This document shows, in pieces, positions 1 to 6,035 of a stretch of 6,073 nucleotides of DNA. Origin of the DNA: an uncultured Eubacteriales bacterium (GTDB lineage: Bacteria; Bacillota; Clostridia; Oscillospirales; Acutalibacteraceae). The stretch spans positions 1 through 6,073 of the forward strand of contig CAKSKO010000076.1 in the NCBI GenBank assembly GCA_934465125.1. The letters run 5' to 3'. Position numbers and translations under genes: made by a program. Below the pieces are notes generated by a model. It made no database searches, had not been told where the DNA came from, and saw only the letters and a list, made by a program, of their open reading frames with translations. Positions within the stretch are counted from its first letter, which is position 1, and every line of letters starts with the position of its first letter.

Positions 1-150
1 GATGAAATTAAAGCGTTGATCGAGCAGAGAAATCAAGCAAGGGAGAATAAAGATTGGGAAACGGCAGACAGAATTCGTGATGAATTAAAGCAAAGACACG
101 TCATTTTGGAAGATACACCGCAAGGGGTAAAGTGGAGAATAGAAGAATAA
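1..150 (+). CDS. cysS: Cysteinyl-tRNA synthetase, C-terminal end (partial)
   Basis: Only the last 49 codons are present; the frame is open from base 1 and ends in TAA at 148-150. The peptide reads [23 protein letters not shown] and then [12 protein letters not shown]. This is the characteristic end of the small helical anticodon-binding domain of bacterial CysRS, where the 'R..AR..K.W..AD.IRD.L...[10 protein letters not shown]' pattern is strongly conserved. The enzyme charges tRNA-Cys in the cytoplasm. The catalytic HIGH and KMSKS parts lie outside the window, so completeness cannot be judged. The gene is followed directly by a hairpin terminator. The next gene (yebC) is on the other strand, so cysS ends its transcription unit here. 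In many Bacillota cysS is followed by mrnC and a TrmH-family methyltransferase; that order is absent here. Confidence 0.93.
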   Translation, partial: DEIKALIEQRNQARENKDWETADRIRDELKQRHVILEDTPQGVKWRIEE

Positions 151-164
151 GCTTTTAAAATAAC

Positions 165-203
165 AAACCCGCCGACTGCATATTTTGCAGTCGGCGGGTT
201 TTA
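165..203. terminator. Bidirectional intrinsic terminator between cysS and yebC
   Basis: A perfect 16-bp inverted repeat, AAACCCGCCGACTGCA (165-180) and TGCAGTCGGCGGGTTT (186-201), encloses a 5-base loop TATTT. The GC-rich core is flanked by T residues on the plus strand and by an AT-rich stretch (TTTGTTATTTTAAAA when read on the minus strand). It can therefore stop cysS transcription from the left and yebC transcription from the right. It sits 14 bases after the cysS stop and 8 bases after the yebC stop. Confidence 0.93.
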
Positions 204-209
204 TGAAAC

Positions 210-956
210 TTATTCTTGGTCTTCATGACCAGAAAGATCCCAGTTATGCCATACATTTTGTACGTCGTCATTATCTTCTAAAAGATCAAGTAGTTTTTGC
301 ATTTTCGTTGCGGTTTCTTCGTCCATTAATTTTGTATATGTGCTTGGAATCATTTCAACTTCTGCTGAAACAAAAGTGTATCCTTTTTGCTCCATAGCTT
401 CTCTTACAGCGCTGAAATCTTCGGCTTCAGTATGGATCACAAAGATATCATCGTCTGCTAAAAAATCAGAAGCGCCGCAATCCAAAGCATCTTCCATCAC
501 AATATCTTCGTTTTTTCCTTCGCGTTCGATCATAATAACGCCTTTTTGTGAAAACAGAAATGAGACGCAACCGGGTGTTCCCATATTGCCGCCGAATTTA
601 TCAAAATAATGCCGAAGATCTCCGGCGGTACGGTTGCGGTTATCGGTTAATGTTTCGACAATCACAGCAATTCCGTTCGGTCCGTATCCTTCATAAGTAA
701 TACTTTCATATTTGCTGCTGTCACCGTCTCCCGCGGCTTTTTTAATAATTCTTTCAATATTATCATTTGGAACGTTATTCGCTTTTGCTTTTGCGATACA
801 ATCCTTGAGTTTTGTATTGACATTGGGGTCAGAACTTCCGCCTTCCCGAACTGCGACAGCGAGTTCACGCCCGATTTTTGTAAAAATTTTAGCTCTTTGA
901 CCGTCTGTTTTTTCTTTTTTTCGTTTGATTGTACTCCATTTTGAATGACCTGACAT
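210..956 (-). CDS. yebC: YebC/PmpR family translation factor
   Basis: A 248-residue protein of the YebC/PmpR/TACO1 family, the normal length for the family. The N-terminus [32 protein letters not shown] matches the conserved RNA-contacting helical region. It is followed by the '[16 protein letters not shown]' segment (about 61-76), the '[14 protein letters not shown]' segment (about 88-101) and '[15 protein letters not shown]' (about 121-135), all family hallmarks. Family members were long annotated as transcriptional regulators; later work links them to relief of ribosome stalling at proline-rich stretches. Which role applies here cannot be read from the sequence. The start is the ATG at 956, which has AGGAGG at 968-973, 11 bases upstream. 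The frame is open to 1067, but that extension crosses the probable promoter and is not homologous. It is monocistronic, convergent with cysS and divergent from tyrS. Confidence 0.95.
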   Translation of the reverse strand: MSGHSKWSTIKRKKEKTDGQRAKIFTKIGRELAVAVREGGSSDPNVNTKLKDCIAKAKANNVPNDNIERIIKKAAGDGDSSKYESITYEGYGPNGIAVIVETLTDNRNRTAGDLRHYFDKFGGNMGTPGCVSFLFSQKGVIMIEREGKNEDIVMEDALDCGASDFLADDDIFVIHTEAEDFSAVREAMEQKGYTFVSAEVEMIPSTYTKLMDEETATKMQKLLDLLEDNDDVQNVWHNWDLSGHEDQE

Positions 957-993
957 AACGTTTTCTTCCTCCTGCAAGTTATAAACTTCGATT

Positions 994-1022
994 ATTTTAT
1001 CATAATTTACCTTTCTTAGCAA
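994..1022 (-). promoter_or_regulatory. Probable sigma-A promoter of yebC
   Basis: Read on the minus strand, TTGCTA (1022-1017) and TAAAAT (999-994) are separated by exactly 17 bases. The predicted start, near 987, gives a leader of about 30 bases carrying the AGGAGG site. The match is good but not perfect, and an overlapping TATGAT lies a few bases upstream as an alternative -10. It is inferred from consensus and position only. Confidence 0.55.
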
Positions 1023-1055
1023 GCAGTGGATCAAGCATAAAATCAAAAAAGAGGC

Positions 1056-1084
1056 TTGACAATTCACTTTTTCTTTTTTATAAT
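1056..1084 (+). promoter_or_regulatory. Consensus sigma-A promoter of the tyrS leader
   Basis: TTGACA (1056-1061) and TATAAT (1079-1084) match the vegetative consensus exactly, with a 17-base T-rich spacer. The predicted start, near 1091, lies just before the first base of the T-box stem I. A strong constitutive promoter followed by RNA-level control is the usual arrangement for T-box genes. Confidence 0.9.
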
Positions 1085-1090
1085 CCTAAG

Positions 1091-1360
1091 TAATAACTGG
1101 GAAAAGAATGGAGTAATTTGATAAGAAGCAGTTTCAGAGAGTCTGTGGATGGTGAAAACAGGCCTGCCTTATGAAATGAATTACGTCTTGGAGTTGCTAG
1201 GTGGAACGGTGAAAACTAAGTAGACTTAGCCGGGGTAGTGTACGTTATCGCGCGAAAGTATCGATCGATACTTCTAAAGGCCGTAGTTGCGAAATTGCGG
1301 TGAATTGAGGTGGTACCGCGGAATTTCCGCCCTCTGCAAATAAGCAGGGGGTGTTTTTTT
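1091..1360 (+). promoter_or_regulatory. Tyrosine T-box leader of tyrS
   Basis: A tRNA-sensing transcriptional riboswitch filling most of the yebC-tyrS gap. In order: the 5' base of stem I (AACT 1095-1098 pairs with AGTT 1192-1195); the AGTA loop-E element (1112-1115); the GA motif CAGAGAG (1135-1141); the apical GGATGGTG (1147-1154) between CTGT and ACAG arms; and the specifier TAC (1182-1184) preceded by GAAT, the usual placing, giving Tyr. Next come a small hairpin CTAAG/CTTAG (1216-1229) and a stem-III-like hairpin inside an 18-base palindrome (1256-1273). The T-box core GAGGTGGTACCGCG follows (1307-1320). Its TGGT (1311-1314) can pair with the ACCA end of uncharged tRNA-Tyr. The antiterminator pairs GCGGT (1297-1301) with ACCGC (1315-1319). 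When tyrosine is scarce, uncharged tRNA-Tyr should stabilise the antiterminator and permit tyrS transcription. Confidence 0.95.
1328..1360 (+). terminator. T-box attenuator terminator upstream of tyrS
   Basis: CCCTCTGC (1330-1337) pairs with GCAGGGGG (1344-1351) around the loop AAATAA, with one U-G wobble. One more wobble pair and one C-G pair extend the base to 1328/1353. Seven T residues follow (1354-1360). It lies just downstream of the T-box core, where the regulated terminator is expected. GCGG (1318-1321) and CCGC (1327-1330) could also pair, competing with the 3' arm of the antiterminator. Confidence 0.9.
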
Positions 1361-1384
1361 ATTTTCCCCCTGATAAAACGATTT

Positions 1385-1389
1385 GGAGG
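1385..1389 (+). promoter_or_regulatory. Ribosome binding site that fixes the tyrS start
   Basis: GGAGG lies 7 bases before the ATG at 1397. The same frame is open back to a GTG at 1310, but that start is inside the T-box core and its product would be coded through the attenuator hairpin. This site therefore decides the start. Confidence 0.9.
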
Positions 1390-1396
1390 AACTGAA

Positions 1397-2626
1397 ATGG
1401 GAGTGTATGAAGAGTTAATGTCGCGCGGCTTAATCGCGCAGCTAACGAATGAAGAAAAGGTCCGGGAGCTTCTCAATGGTGGAAACACAAAGTTCTATAT
1501 TGGATTTGATCCAACGGCTGACAGTCTGCATGTAGGGCATTTTGTCCAGATTATGGTGATGTCACATTTGCAAAAGGCCGGAAATGTTCCGATCGCACTG
1601 TTTGGCGGCGGAACCGGAATGATCGGGGATCCATCTGGAAAAAGTGATATGAGAAAAATGCTTTCTAGAGAAGAGATCGATCACAATATTGCCTGCTTTC
1701 AGAAACAGATGTCACGATTGGTAGATTTCTCAGAAGGAAAAGCGTTGATGGTTAATAATGCCGATTGGCTTTTGGATTTAAATTATATCTCCTTTTTAAG
1801 AGAAATTGGGGTTCATTTTTCTGTCAACCGGATGTTAGCAGCAGAGTGCTATAAACAGCGCTTGGAAAAAGGACTATCGTTTTTTGAACTGAACTATATG
1901 ATTATGCAGAGCTATGATTTTCTGGTTTTGAATCGGAAATACGATTGTAAACTTGAACTGGGTGGAGACGATCAGTGGAGCAATATCATCGGAGGAGTAG
2001 AACTGATTCGCCGCGCTGATCAAAAAGAAGCGTATGGAATGACGTTTACACTACTCACAACAAGCGATGGCAAAAAGATGGGAAAAACAGAAAACGGTGC
2101 GGTGTGGTTAGATCGGAAAAAGACAAGTCCATTTGAGTTTTACCAGTATTGGAGAAACGTCAACGACGCTGACGTAATTCGTTGCTTAAAGATATTGACA
2201 TTTTTGCCACTTGAAGAGATAGACGAGCTTGCAAAGTTGCAGGGAAGTGAGCTCAACAAAGCGAAAGAGATCCTTGCATTTGAAGTGACAAAATTGATAC
2301 ATGGAGAGCAGGAAGCCAAAGAAGCGCAGGAGGGAGCCAAAGTGCTTTTCTCCGCGGGAAGCAATACTGATCATATGCCGACCACAGAACTGACGATATC
2401 TGATTTTTCAAACGGAGAGATGTCTGTGATTGAATTGCTATTAAAGCTAAAACTGGTTTCTTCCAAAGGAGAAGCAAGGCGTTTGATCGACCAGGGGGGC
2501 GTTTCCATTGATGGTCAGAAAGTAACGAGCATTCAAGAGAAGATCCTTGTTTCGATGTTTGAGAGAGGGTATGTTATAGTCAAAAAAGGGAAAAAGATAT
2601 TCCATAAAGCCGTCTTATCAGAATAA
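1397..2626 (+). CDS. tyrS: Tyrosyl-tRNA synthetase
   Basis: A 409-residue class I aminoacyl-tRNA synthetase, normal length, that attaches tyrosine to tRNA-Tyr. The Rossmann catalytic domain covers about residues 30-225. It contains Y34, the HIGH-type motif HVGH (45-48), [11 protein letters not shown] around D78, and the tyrosine-pocket segment YMIMQSYD (Y167, Q171, D174). GGDDQWSNI follows with Q193. These match the known tyrosine-binding positions of the Geobacillus enzyme. The KMSKS-type loop is KMGKT (227-231). A C-terminal S4 RNA-binding domain occupies about 342-405 ([29 protein letters not shown]). All key residues are present and the frame is intact. It stands alone behind its own promoter and tyrosine T-box, so supply of the enzyme should rise when tRNA-Tyr is uncharged. 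Confidence 0.98.
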   Translation: MGVYEELMSRGLIAQLTNEEKVRELLNGGNTKFYIGFDPTADSLHVGHFVQIMVMSHLQKAGNVPIALFGGGTGMIGDPSGKSDMRKMLSREEIDHNIACFQKQMSRLVDFSEGKALMVNNADWLLDLNYISFLREIGVHFSVNRMLAAECYKQRLEKGLSFFELNYMIMQSYDFLVLNRKYDCKLELGGDDQWSNIIGGVELIRRADQKEAYGMTFTLLTTSDGKKMGKTENGAVWLDRKKTSPFEFYQYWRNVNDADVIRCLKILTFLPLEEIDELAKLQGSELNKAKEILAFEVTKLIHGEQEAKEAQEGAKVLFSAGSNTDHMPTTELTISDFSNGEMSVIELLLKLKLVSSKGEARRLIDQGGVSIDGQKVTSIQEKILVSMFERGYVIVKKGKKIFHKAVLSE

Positions 2627-2667
2627 AAAAGAGCCGGAATGAATTTTCTTCATTCCGGCTCTTTTTT
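2625..2667. terminator. Bidirectional intrinsic terminator between tyrS and the lysine operon
   Basis: A perfect 19-bp inverted repeat: six A plus GAGCCGGAATGAA (2625-2643), then TTCATTCCGGCTC plus six T (2649-2667). The loop is TTTTC. Each strand presents a GC-rich stem followed by six U, so the hairpin ends both tyrS and the converging dap operon. The left arm begins inside the tyrS stop codon, and the right arm ends 2 bases beyond the stop of the ACT-domain gene. Confidence 0.96.
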
Positions 2668-2669
2668 GT

Positions 2670-3155
2670 TTACTTATTACGCGGAGGGGGATTCATCGAG
2701 AGCGCTTTCTCGATTGCAGCGATTGTTGCATCTGCATCTGCTTTGGTAATCAAGAGAGAGATTTCAATTTCAGAAGTTGTGATGATTCTAATATCGGTAT
2801 TGACAGAAGCTGCTGCGCGAAATACCTTTGCTGCAAACCCTGGAATTGCGTCCATGCGCCGATCTAGGATAGAGATTTTACAGTTCCCGCTGCTCACAGC
2901 AGGTCTCATTACAGAAGAAGCATTGCGTAGGGTAGATGTATATTCTAAGACTTTTACGAGGTCATCATCGCTAACGGTGAAAGATAATCCTGTTACTGCG
3001 CGCTGTGCCGGAGAAAGAGAGATCATGTCAATATTTACTCCCATTCCCCCGATTTGCTCAAAAATGTCAGACAGAAAGTGAATATCTGCAGGGGCATTCT
3101 GTAAAGTAATCAAGGTAATATCTTCGGTTACAGTAATCATTGTATTTCCCAGCAT
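2670..3155 (-). CDS. Stand-alone double-ACT-domain protein, aspartokinase regulatory-region-like
   Basis: 161 residues. Two ACT domains are visible, about 12-72 and 92-152. The first has 'FEQIGGMGVNIDMISLSP' and 'GLSFTV'. The second has 'NCKISILDRRMDAIPGFAAKVFRAAASVNTDIRIITTSEIEISLLI', very close in pattern to the last ACT domain of aspartokinase ('KIS.VG.GM...PG.AAK.F.AL....INI..I.TSEIKIS'). No kinase domain, signal peptide or membrane segment is seen. By family it is a cytoplasmic amino-acid-binding module; the ligand is probably lysine or threonine, by inference. It is the last gene of the asd-dapA-dapB operon. The start at 3155 has GGGAGG at 3162-3167; the next ATG (3140) lacks such a site. 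The length is close to that of the beta subunit of Bacillus subtilis aspartokinase II, which arises there from an internal start in lysC. The exact role is unknown. The C-terminus carries three consecutive prolines (156-158). Confidence 0.88.
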   Translation of the reverse strand: MLGNTMITVTEDITLITLQNAPADIHFLSDIFEQIGGMGVNIDMISLSPAQRAVTGLSFTVSDDDLVKVLEYTSTLRNASSVMRPAVSSGNCKISILDRRMDAIPGFAAKVFRAAASVNTDIRIITTSEIEISLLITKADADATIAAIEKALSMNPPPRNK

Positions 3156-3161
3156 AAGATT

Positions 3162-3170
3162 CCTCCCTTA
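3162..3170 (-). promoter_or_regulatory. Ribosome binding site overlapping the dapB stop
   Basis: Read on the minus strand, TAAGGGAGG contains the dapB stop codon TAA (3170-3168). The Shine-Dalgarno sequence of the ACT-domain gene (GGGAGG, 3167-3162) follows it directly. Ribosomes ending dapB arrive on the start region of the next gene, so translation of the two is probably coupled. Confidence 0.8.
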
Positions 3171-3926
3171 AGAATTTTGCAGTAAATCGGACATAGTATA
3201 AATTTTAGGCGATTTTGCCACCATAAATACAGCCGCATTCATCGCACCGACTGCGAAAATTTCTTTTGATTGCGCGGAATGAGAGATGGTTAAAAGCTCA
3301 TCATGTCCTGCAAAGATTACTTCATGCTCACCAACGATTGTTCCACCACGAACAGAATGAATTCCAATTTCGTTTTTTCCTCTCGATCTTCGATATGAGT
3401 GCCGGTCATAAACATATTTCGGTTCCTGCTCCATTGTAGAAGCCAGCGCGTCTGCGATCATCAGCGCAGTTCCGCTTGGAGCATCGATTTTCTGATTGTG
3501 ATGTTTTTCAATGATTTCAATATCAAACGCGTTCCCAAATACGTTGGCTGCTTTTTTGGAAAGTTCAATAATGAGGTTGATTCCGAGTGACATATTTCCA
3601 GAATGAAAAATAGCAATTTCTTTTCCAGCTTTCTCTATTTCTTCCAGCTGCTGTTTTGAAAAGCCTGTTGTACATAATACAATCGGGAGATGATGTTGTT
3701 TGCAGTATGCAAGCAAAGAAGACAACGCAGCAGGATTTGAAAAGTCGATAATTACATCTGCTTGAATATCAATTTCTTGAGCAGATGTAAAAACAGGAAA
3801 CCCCACGGAGTCGTTGTTTCTAACATCAATTCCACCGACGATTTCGCAATCCTGCCGATTCTCCGCGCATTGTGCAATCACACGACCCATTTTTCCATTG
3901 CAGCCGCTAATGATAATCCTTGTCAT
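3168..3926 (-). CDS. dapB: 4-hydroxy-tetrahydrodipicolinate reductase
   Basis: A 252-residue cytoplasmic enzyme that reduces the DapA product to tetrahydrodipicolinate with NAD(P)H, in lysine and diaminopimelate synthesis. The N-terminal Rossmann domain begins with the nucleotide-binding GCNGKMGR (8-15). The catalytic and substrate-binding signature is EIIEKHHNQKIDAPSGTA (137-154), with H142, H143, K146 and the GT pair at 152-153. The 'GTIVGEHEVIFAG' stretch (195-207) and the C-terminal 'AVGAMNAA' are also typical. At 252 residues it is near the shorter end of the family, as usual for Gram-positives. The ATG at 3926 has GGAGG at 3936-3940, 9 bases upstream. It follows dapA after 24 bases and precedes the ACT-domain gene by 12. 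Confidence 0.97.
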   Translation of the reverse strand: MTRIIISGCNGKMGRVIAQCAENRQDCEIVGGIDVRNNDSVGFPVFTSAQEIDIQADVIIDFSNPAALSSLLAYCKQHHLPIVLCTTGFSKQQLEEIEKAGKEIAIFHSGNMSLGINLIIELSKKAANVFGNAFDIEIIEKHHNQKIDAPSGTALMIADALASTMEQEPKYVYDRHSYRRSRGKNEIGIHSVRGGTIVGEHEVIFAGHDELLTISHSAQSKEIFAVGAMNAAVFMVAKSPKIYTMSDLLQNS

Positions 3927-3950
3927 TTTTTACTTCCTCCAAATTAAGCG

Positions 3951-4841
3951 CTATTTGAGCAGGTTGTATTCTTCTAAAACAGCAATCAACTTTTTAAGCC
4001 CTTGTTCACTCATCCGATCAAGTGGCAACCTGCATTCACCGCAGTCAAATCCTGTCAGATTCATTGCAGCTTTGATCGGAATTGGGTTTACGTCCGAAAA
4101 CAGTACGTCCATCAATTTAGAGTATTGTATCTGAAGCGCTGCACTTTTCTTAATAGCTCCTGTTAAATATGCTTGAGTCATTTCATGAGAAACAGCAGGG
4201 CAGAGATTTGCAAATACAGAAATAACTCCGATTCCACCTAAAGACATGATTGGAACGATCTGGTCGTCATTGCCGGAATAAATTGCTAGCTCATCTCCGC
4301 AAAGAAACCTTGTTCGAACAACAGAAGTGATATCGCCGTTCGCTTCTTTTGTAGCTACAATATTTGGATGTTTGGAAAGCTCTTTATAAGTTTCCGGCTT
4401 GATGTTGCATCCGGTTCTCGATGGAACATTGTAAAGAATGATAGGCAGATCTACTCCGTCTGCAATATAGTTATAATGCTTTATTAGTCCAGATTGCGAT
4501 GTCTTATTGTAATAAGGTGTGACGACGAGTAATCCGTCGGCACCAGCTTTTTGTGCTTCTAAAGAAAGCGTCAGCGCATACTTCGTATCGTTGCTTCCAG
4601 TACCAGCGACGACAGGAATTCTGCCCGCTACCTTTTTCACAGCATACTCAATTACGCTACAGTGTTCTTCATGGTCCATTGTAGCGGATTCTCCGGTAGT
4701 TCCGCAAATGATAATGGAATCCGTATGGTTGTCAATCTGAAATTCAATCAATTGCCCTAAGCGATCATAATGAATCGATCCGTCGCTTTTCATTGGGGTG
4801 ATGATTGCAACTCCGGAACCCTTAAAAATTGTTTTTTTCAT
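3951..4841 (-). CDS. dapA: 4-hydroxy-tetrahydrodipicolinate synthase
   Basis: A 296-residue TIM-barrel lyase/aldolase that condenses pyruvate with aspartate semialdehyde, the first committed step towards lysine and meso-diaminopimelate. The signatures are present in order: CGTTGES (46-52, with T48 and T49), VTPYYNK (107-113, with Y110/Y111), YNVPSRTG (137-144, catalytic Y137 and carboxylate-binding R142), and IVATKEA (161-167) with the Schiff-base lysine K165. The length is typical. The start is taken at 4841, because an upstream in-frame ATG at 4856 lies before and over the ribosome binding site. Asd, which makes its substrate, is encoded 39 bases upstream, and DapB, which uses its product, 24 bases downstream. 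The stop codon is TAG. Confidence 0.98.
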   Translation of the reverse strand: MKKTIFKGSGVAIITPMKSDGSIHYDRLGQLIEFQIDNHTDSIIICGTTGESATMDHEEHCSVIEYAVKKVAGRIPVVAGTGSNDTKYALTLSLEAQKAGADGLLVVTPYYNKTSQSGLIKHYNYIADGVDLPIILYNVPSRTGCNIKPETYKELSKHPNIVATKEANGDITSVVRTRFLCGDELAIYSGNDDQIVPIMSLGGIGVISVFANLCPAVSHEMTQAYLTGAIKKSAALQIQYSKLMDVLFSDVNPIPIKAAMNLTGFDCGECRLPLDRMSEQGLKKLIAVLEEYNLLK

Positions 4842-4849
4842 AATAAAAA

Positions 4850-4854
4850 CCTCC
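4850..4854 (-). promoter_or_regulatory. Ribosome binding site that fixes the dapA start
   Basis: Read on the minus strand, GGAGG (4854-4850) followed by T residues lies 8 bases before the ATG at 4841. The in-frame ATG at 4856 would place this sequence inside the coding region and has no comparable site of its own. The 296-residue product starting MKKTIFKGSG also fits the family. Confidence 0.88.
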
Positions 4855-4880
4855 ATTTGTATCTAATTAAAAAGGAGAGT

Positions 4881-5960
4881 TTAATCAAGATACCCTTCTG
4901 CACAAAGCAGCTCAGCCATCAATACTGCTCCGCCTGCGGCACCTCTTAGCGTGTTATGAGACATACATACAAATTTGATATCGTATTGCGTATCTTCGCG
5001 CAAACGTCCGATCGACACAGCCATACCGCCTTCTAAATTGCGTTCGGATTTGATTTGCGGACGATTATCTTCTTTGAAATAATGTAAGAATTGTTTCGGT
5101 GCGCTCGGCAGAATGAGTTCCTGCGCGCGGCCTCTGTACGTTTCCCATCTTTTGATGATTTCCTCTAGCCCTATTTTTTTCTCAAAAGAAACAAATACTG
5201 CCGCAGTGTGTCCGTCGCTGATCGGAACACGCAAGCATTGTGATGTAATGCAGGGGGAAGTAGCATTTACAATTTTATCTCCTTCGATTTTCCCCCAGAT
5301 CTTCATTGGTTCTAGTTCGGATTTTTCTTCTTCTCCTCCGATAAACGGAATGATGTTATCCTGCATCTCCGGCCAAGAAGAAAAGGTTTTTCCGGCGCCT
5401 GAGATTGCCTGATATGTACAAGCGAGAACTTTCGTTACCCCTAAATCCATCAGGGGGTGGATCGCCGGGACATAGCTTTGCAGCGAGCAATTTGATTTTA
5501 CTGCAATAAATCCTTTTTTTGTGCCGAGCCGTTTTCTTTGTGCGCTTATGATCTTTGCATGATCCCAGTTGATTTCCGGGATGATCATCGGGACGTCCTG
5601 TGTGGATCTGTGTGCGCTATTATTAGAAATGACCGGGCATTCCGCTTTCGCGTAACGTTCTTCAAGCTCTTTGATTTCTTCCTTTTTCATGTCAACAGCA
5701 CAAAACACAAAATCTACCTTTGAGACAATTTGATCCATATCGACAACAGCATCGTATATTTTCATGTTTTCCATTGACTTTGGAATCGGGCTTTCCATTG
5801 CCCACCGGGAGCCTAAAGCTTCTTTATATGTCTTTGAGGCCGACCGGGCGCTGGCAGCCAGAGCTGTTACTTCAAACCAAGGGTGATTCTCAAGTAAACA
5901 AGCAAATCGCTGCCCGACCATTCCCGTAGCACCGATAATACCTACATGATATTTTTTCAT
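4881..5960 (-). CDS. asd: Aspartate-semialdehyde dehydrogenase (archaeal/fungal-type subfamily)
   Basis: A 359-residue NADP-dependent enzyme that reduces beta-aspartyl phosphate to aspartate semialdehyde, the branch-point precursor of lysine, threonine and methionine. The nucleotide-binding loop is GATGMVGQRF (10-19). SNNSAHR (112-118) follows, then the active-site segment VKSNCSLQ (154-161) with nucleophile C158. CLRVPISDGHTAAV (242-255) carries substrate-binding R244 and the catalytic H251. The SNCSLQ context, 'SNNSAHR' and overall length fit the subfamily first described from archaea and fungi and also found in many Clostridia, rather than the E. coli-type Asd; this is recognition by pattern, not a search. 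The start ATG at 5960 has GGAGGG at 5966-5971. It is the first gene of the operon, downstream of a leader terminator and probable lysine riboswitch, so lysine-level control is likely. Confidence 0.96.
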   Translation of the reverse strand: MKKYHVGIIGATGMVGQRFACLLENHPWFEVTALAASARSASKTYKEALGSRWAMESPIPKSMENMKIYDAVVDMDQIVSKVDFVFCAVDMKKEEIKELEERYAKAECPVISNNSAHRSTQDVPMIIPEINWDHAKIISAQRKRLGTKKGFIAVKSNCSLQSYVPAIHPLMDLGVTKVLACTYQAISGAGKTFSSWPEMQDNIIPFIGGEEEKSELEPMKIWGKIEGDKIVNATSPCITSQCLRVPISDGHTAAVFVSFEKKIGLEEIIKRWETYRGRAQELILPSAPKQFLHYFKEDNRPQIKSERNLEGGMAVSIGRLREDTQYDIKFVCMSHNTLRGAAGGAVLMAELLCAEGYLD

Positions 5961-5985
5961 AATTTCCCTCCATTATCACTGTAAG

Positions 5986-6008
5986 AAAAAAACCGGTTGA
6001 AAACCGGT
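5986..6008 (-). terminator. Intrinsic terminator in the asd leader (probable attenuator)
   Basis: Read on the minus strand, ACCGGTT (6008-6002) and AACCGGT (5998-5992) form a 7-bp stem around the 3-base loop TTC, followed by a run of T down to 5986. It sits only 26 bases before the asd start, between that gene and the probable riboswitch end. It could simply terminate an upstream gene outside the window. A regulated attenuator is more likely given the riboswitch-like sequence just before it. Confidence 0.75.
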
Positions 6009-6035
6009 CATCAATAAAATATAATAGAACTTGTT

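Noticed and set aside
340..609. 89-residue plus-strand frame inside yebC
   Set aside because: It is antisense to a conserved gene with clear family motifs; the serine/isoleucine-rich composition is typical of a shadow frame.
957..1067. 37-residue N-terminal extension of YebC
   Set aside because: The extension overlaps the ribosome site and probable promoter, and resembles nothing in the family. MSGHSKW is the standard start.
1310..1396. N-terminal extension of TyrS from a GTG at 1310
   Set aside because: It would translate the T-box core and attenuator hairpin. The ATG at 1397 has a good ribosome site 7 bases upstream and gives a family-typical N-terminus.
1216..1488. 90-residue minus-strand reading frame opposite the T-box and tyrS start
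   Set aside because: It lies antisense to a structured leader and the tyrS 5' end, with low-complexity composition and no recognisable family. It is a shadow frame.
3814..4134. 106-residue plus-strand frame across the dapA-dapB junction
   Set aside because: It is antisense to two well-supported genes, with no recognisable domain and no convincing ribosome site.
4842..4856. Five-residue extension of DapA from the ATG at 4856
   Set aside because: It overlaps the GGAGG that serves the ATG at 4841, and has no ribosome site of its own.
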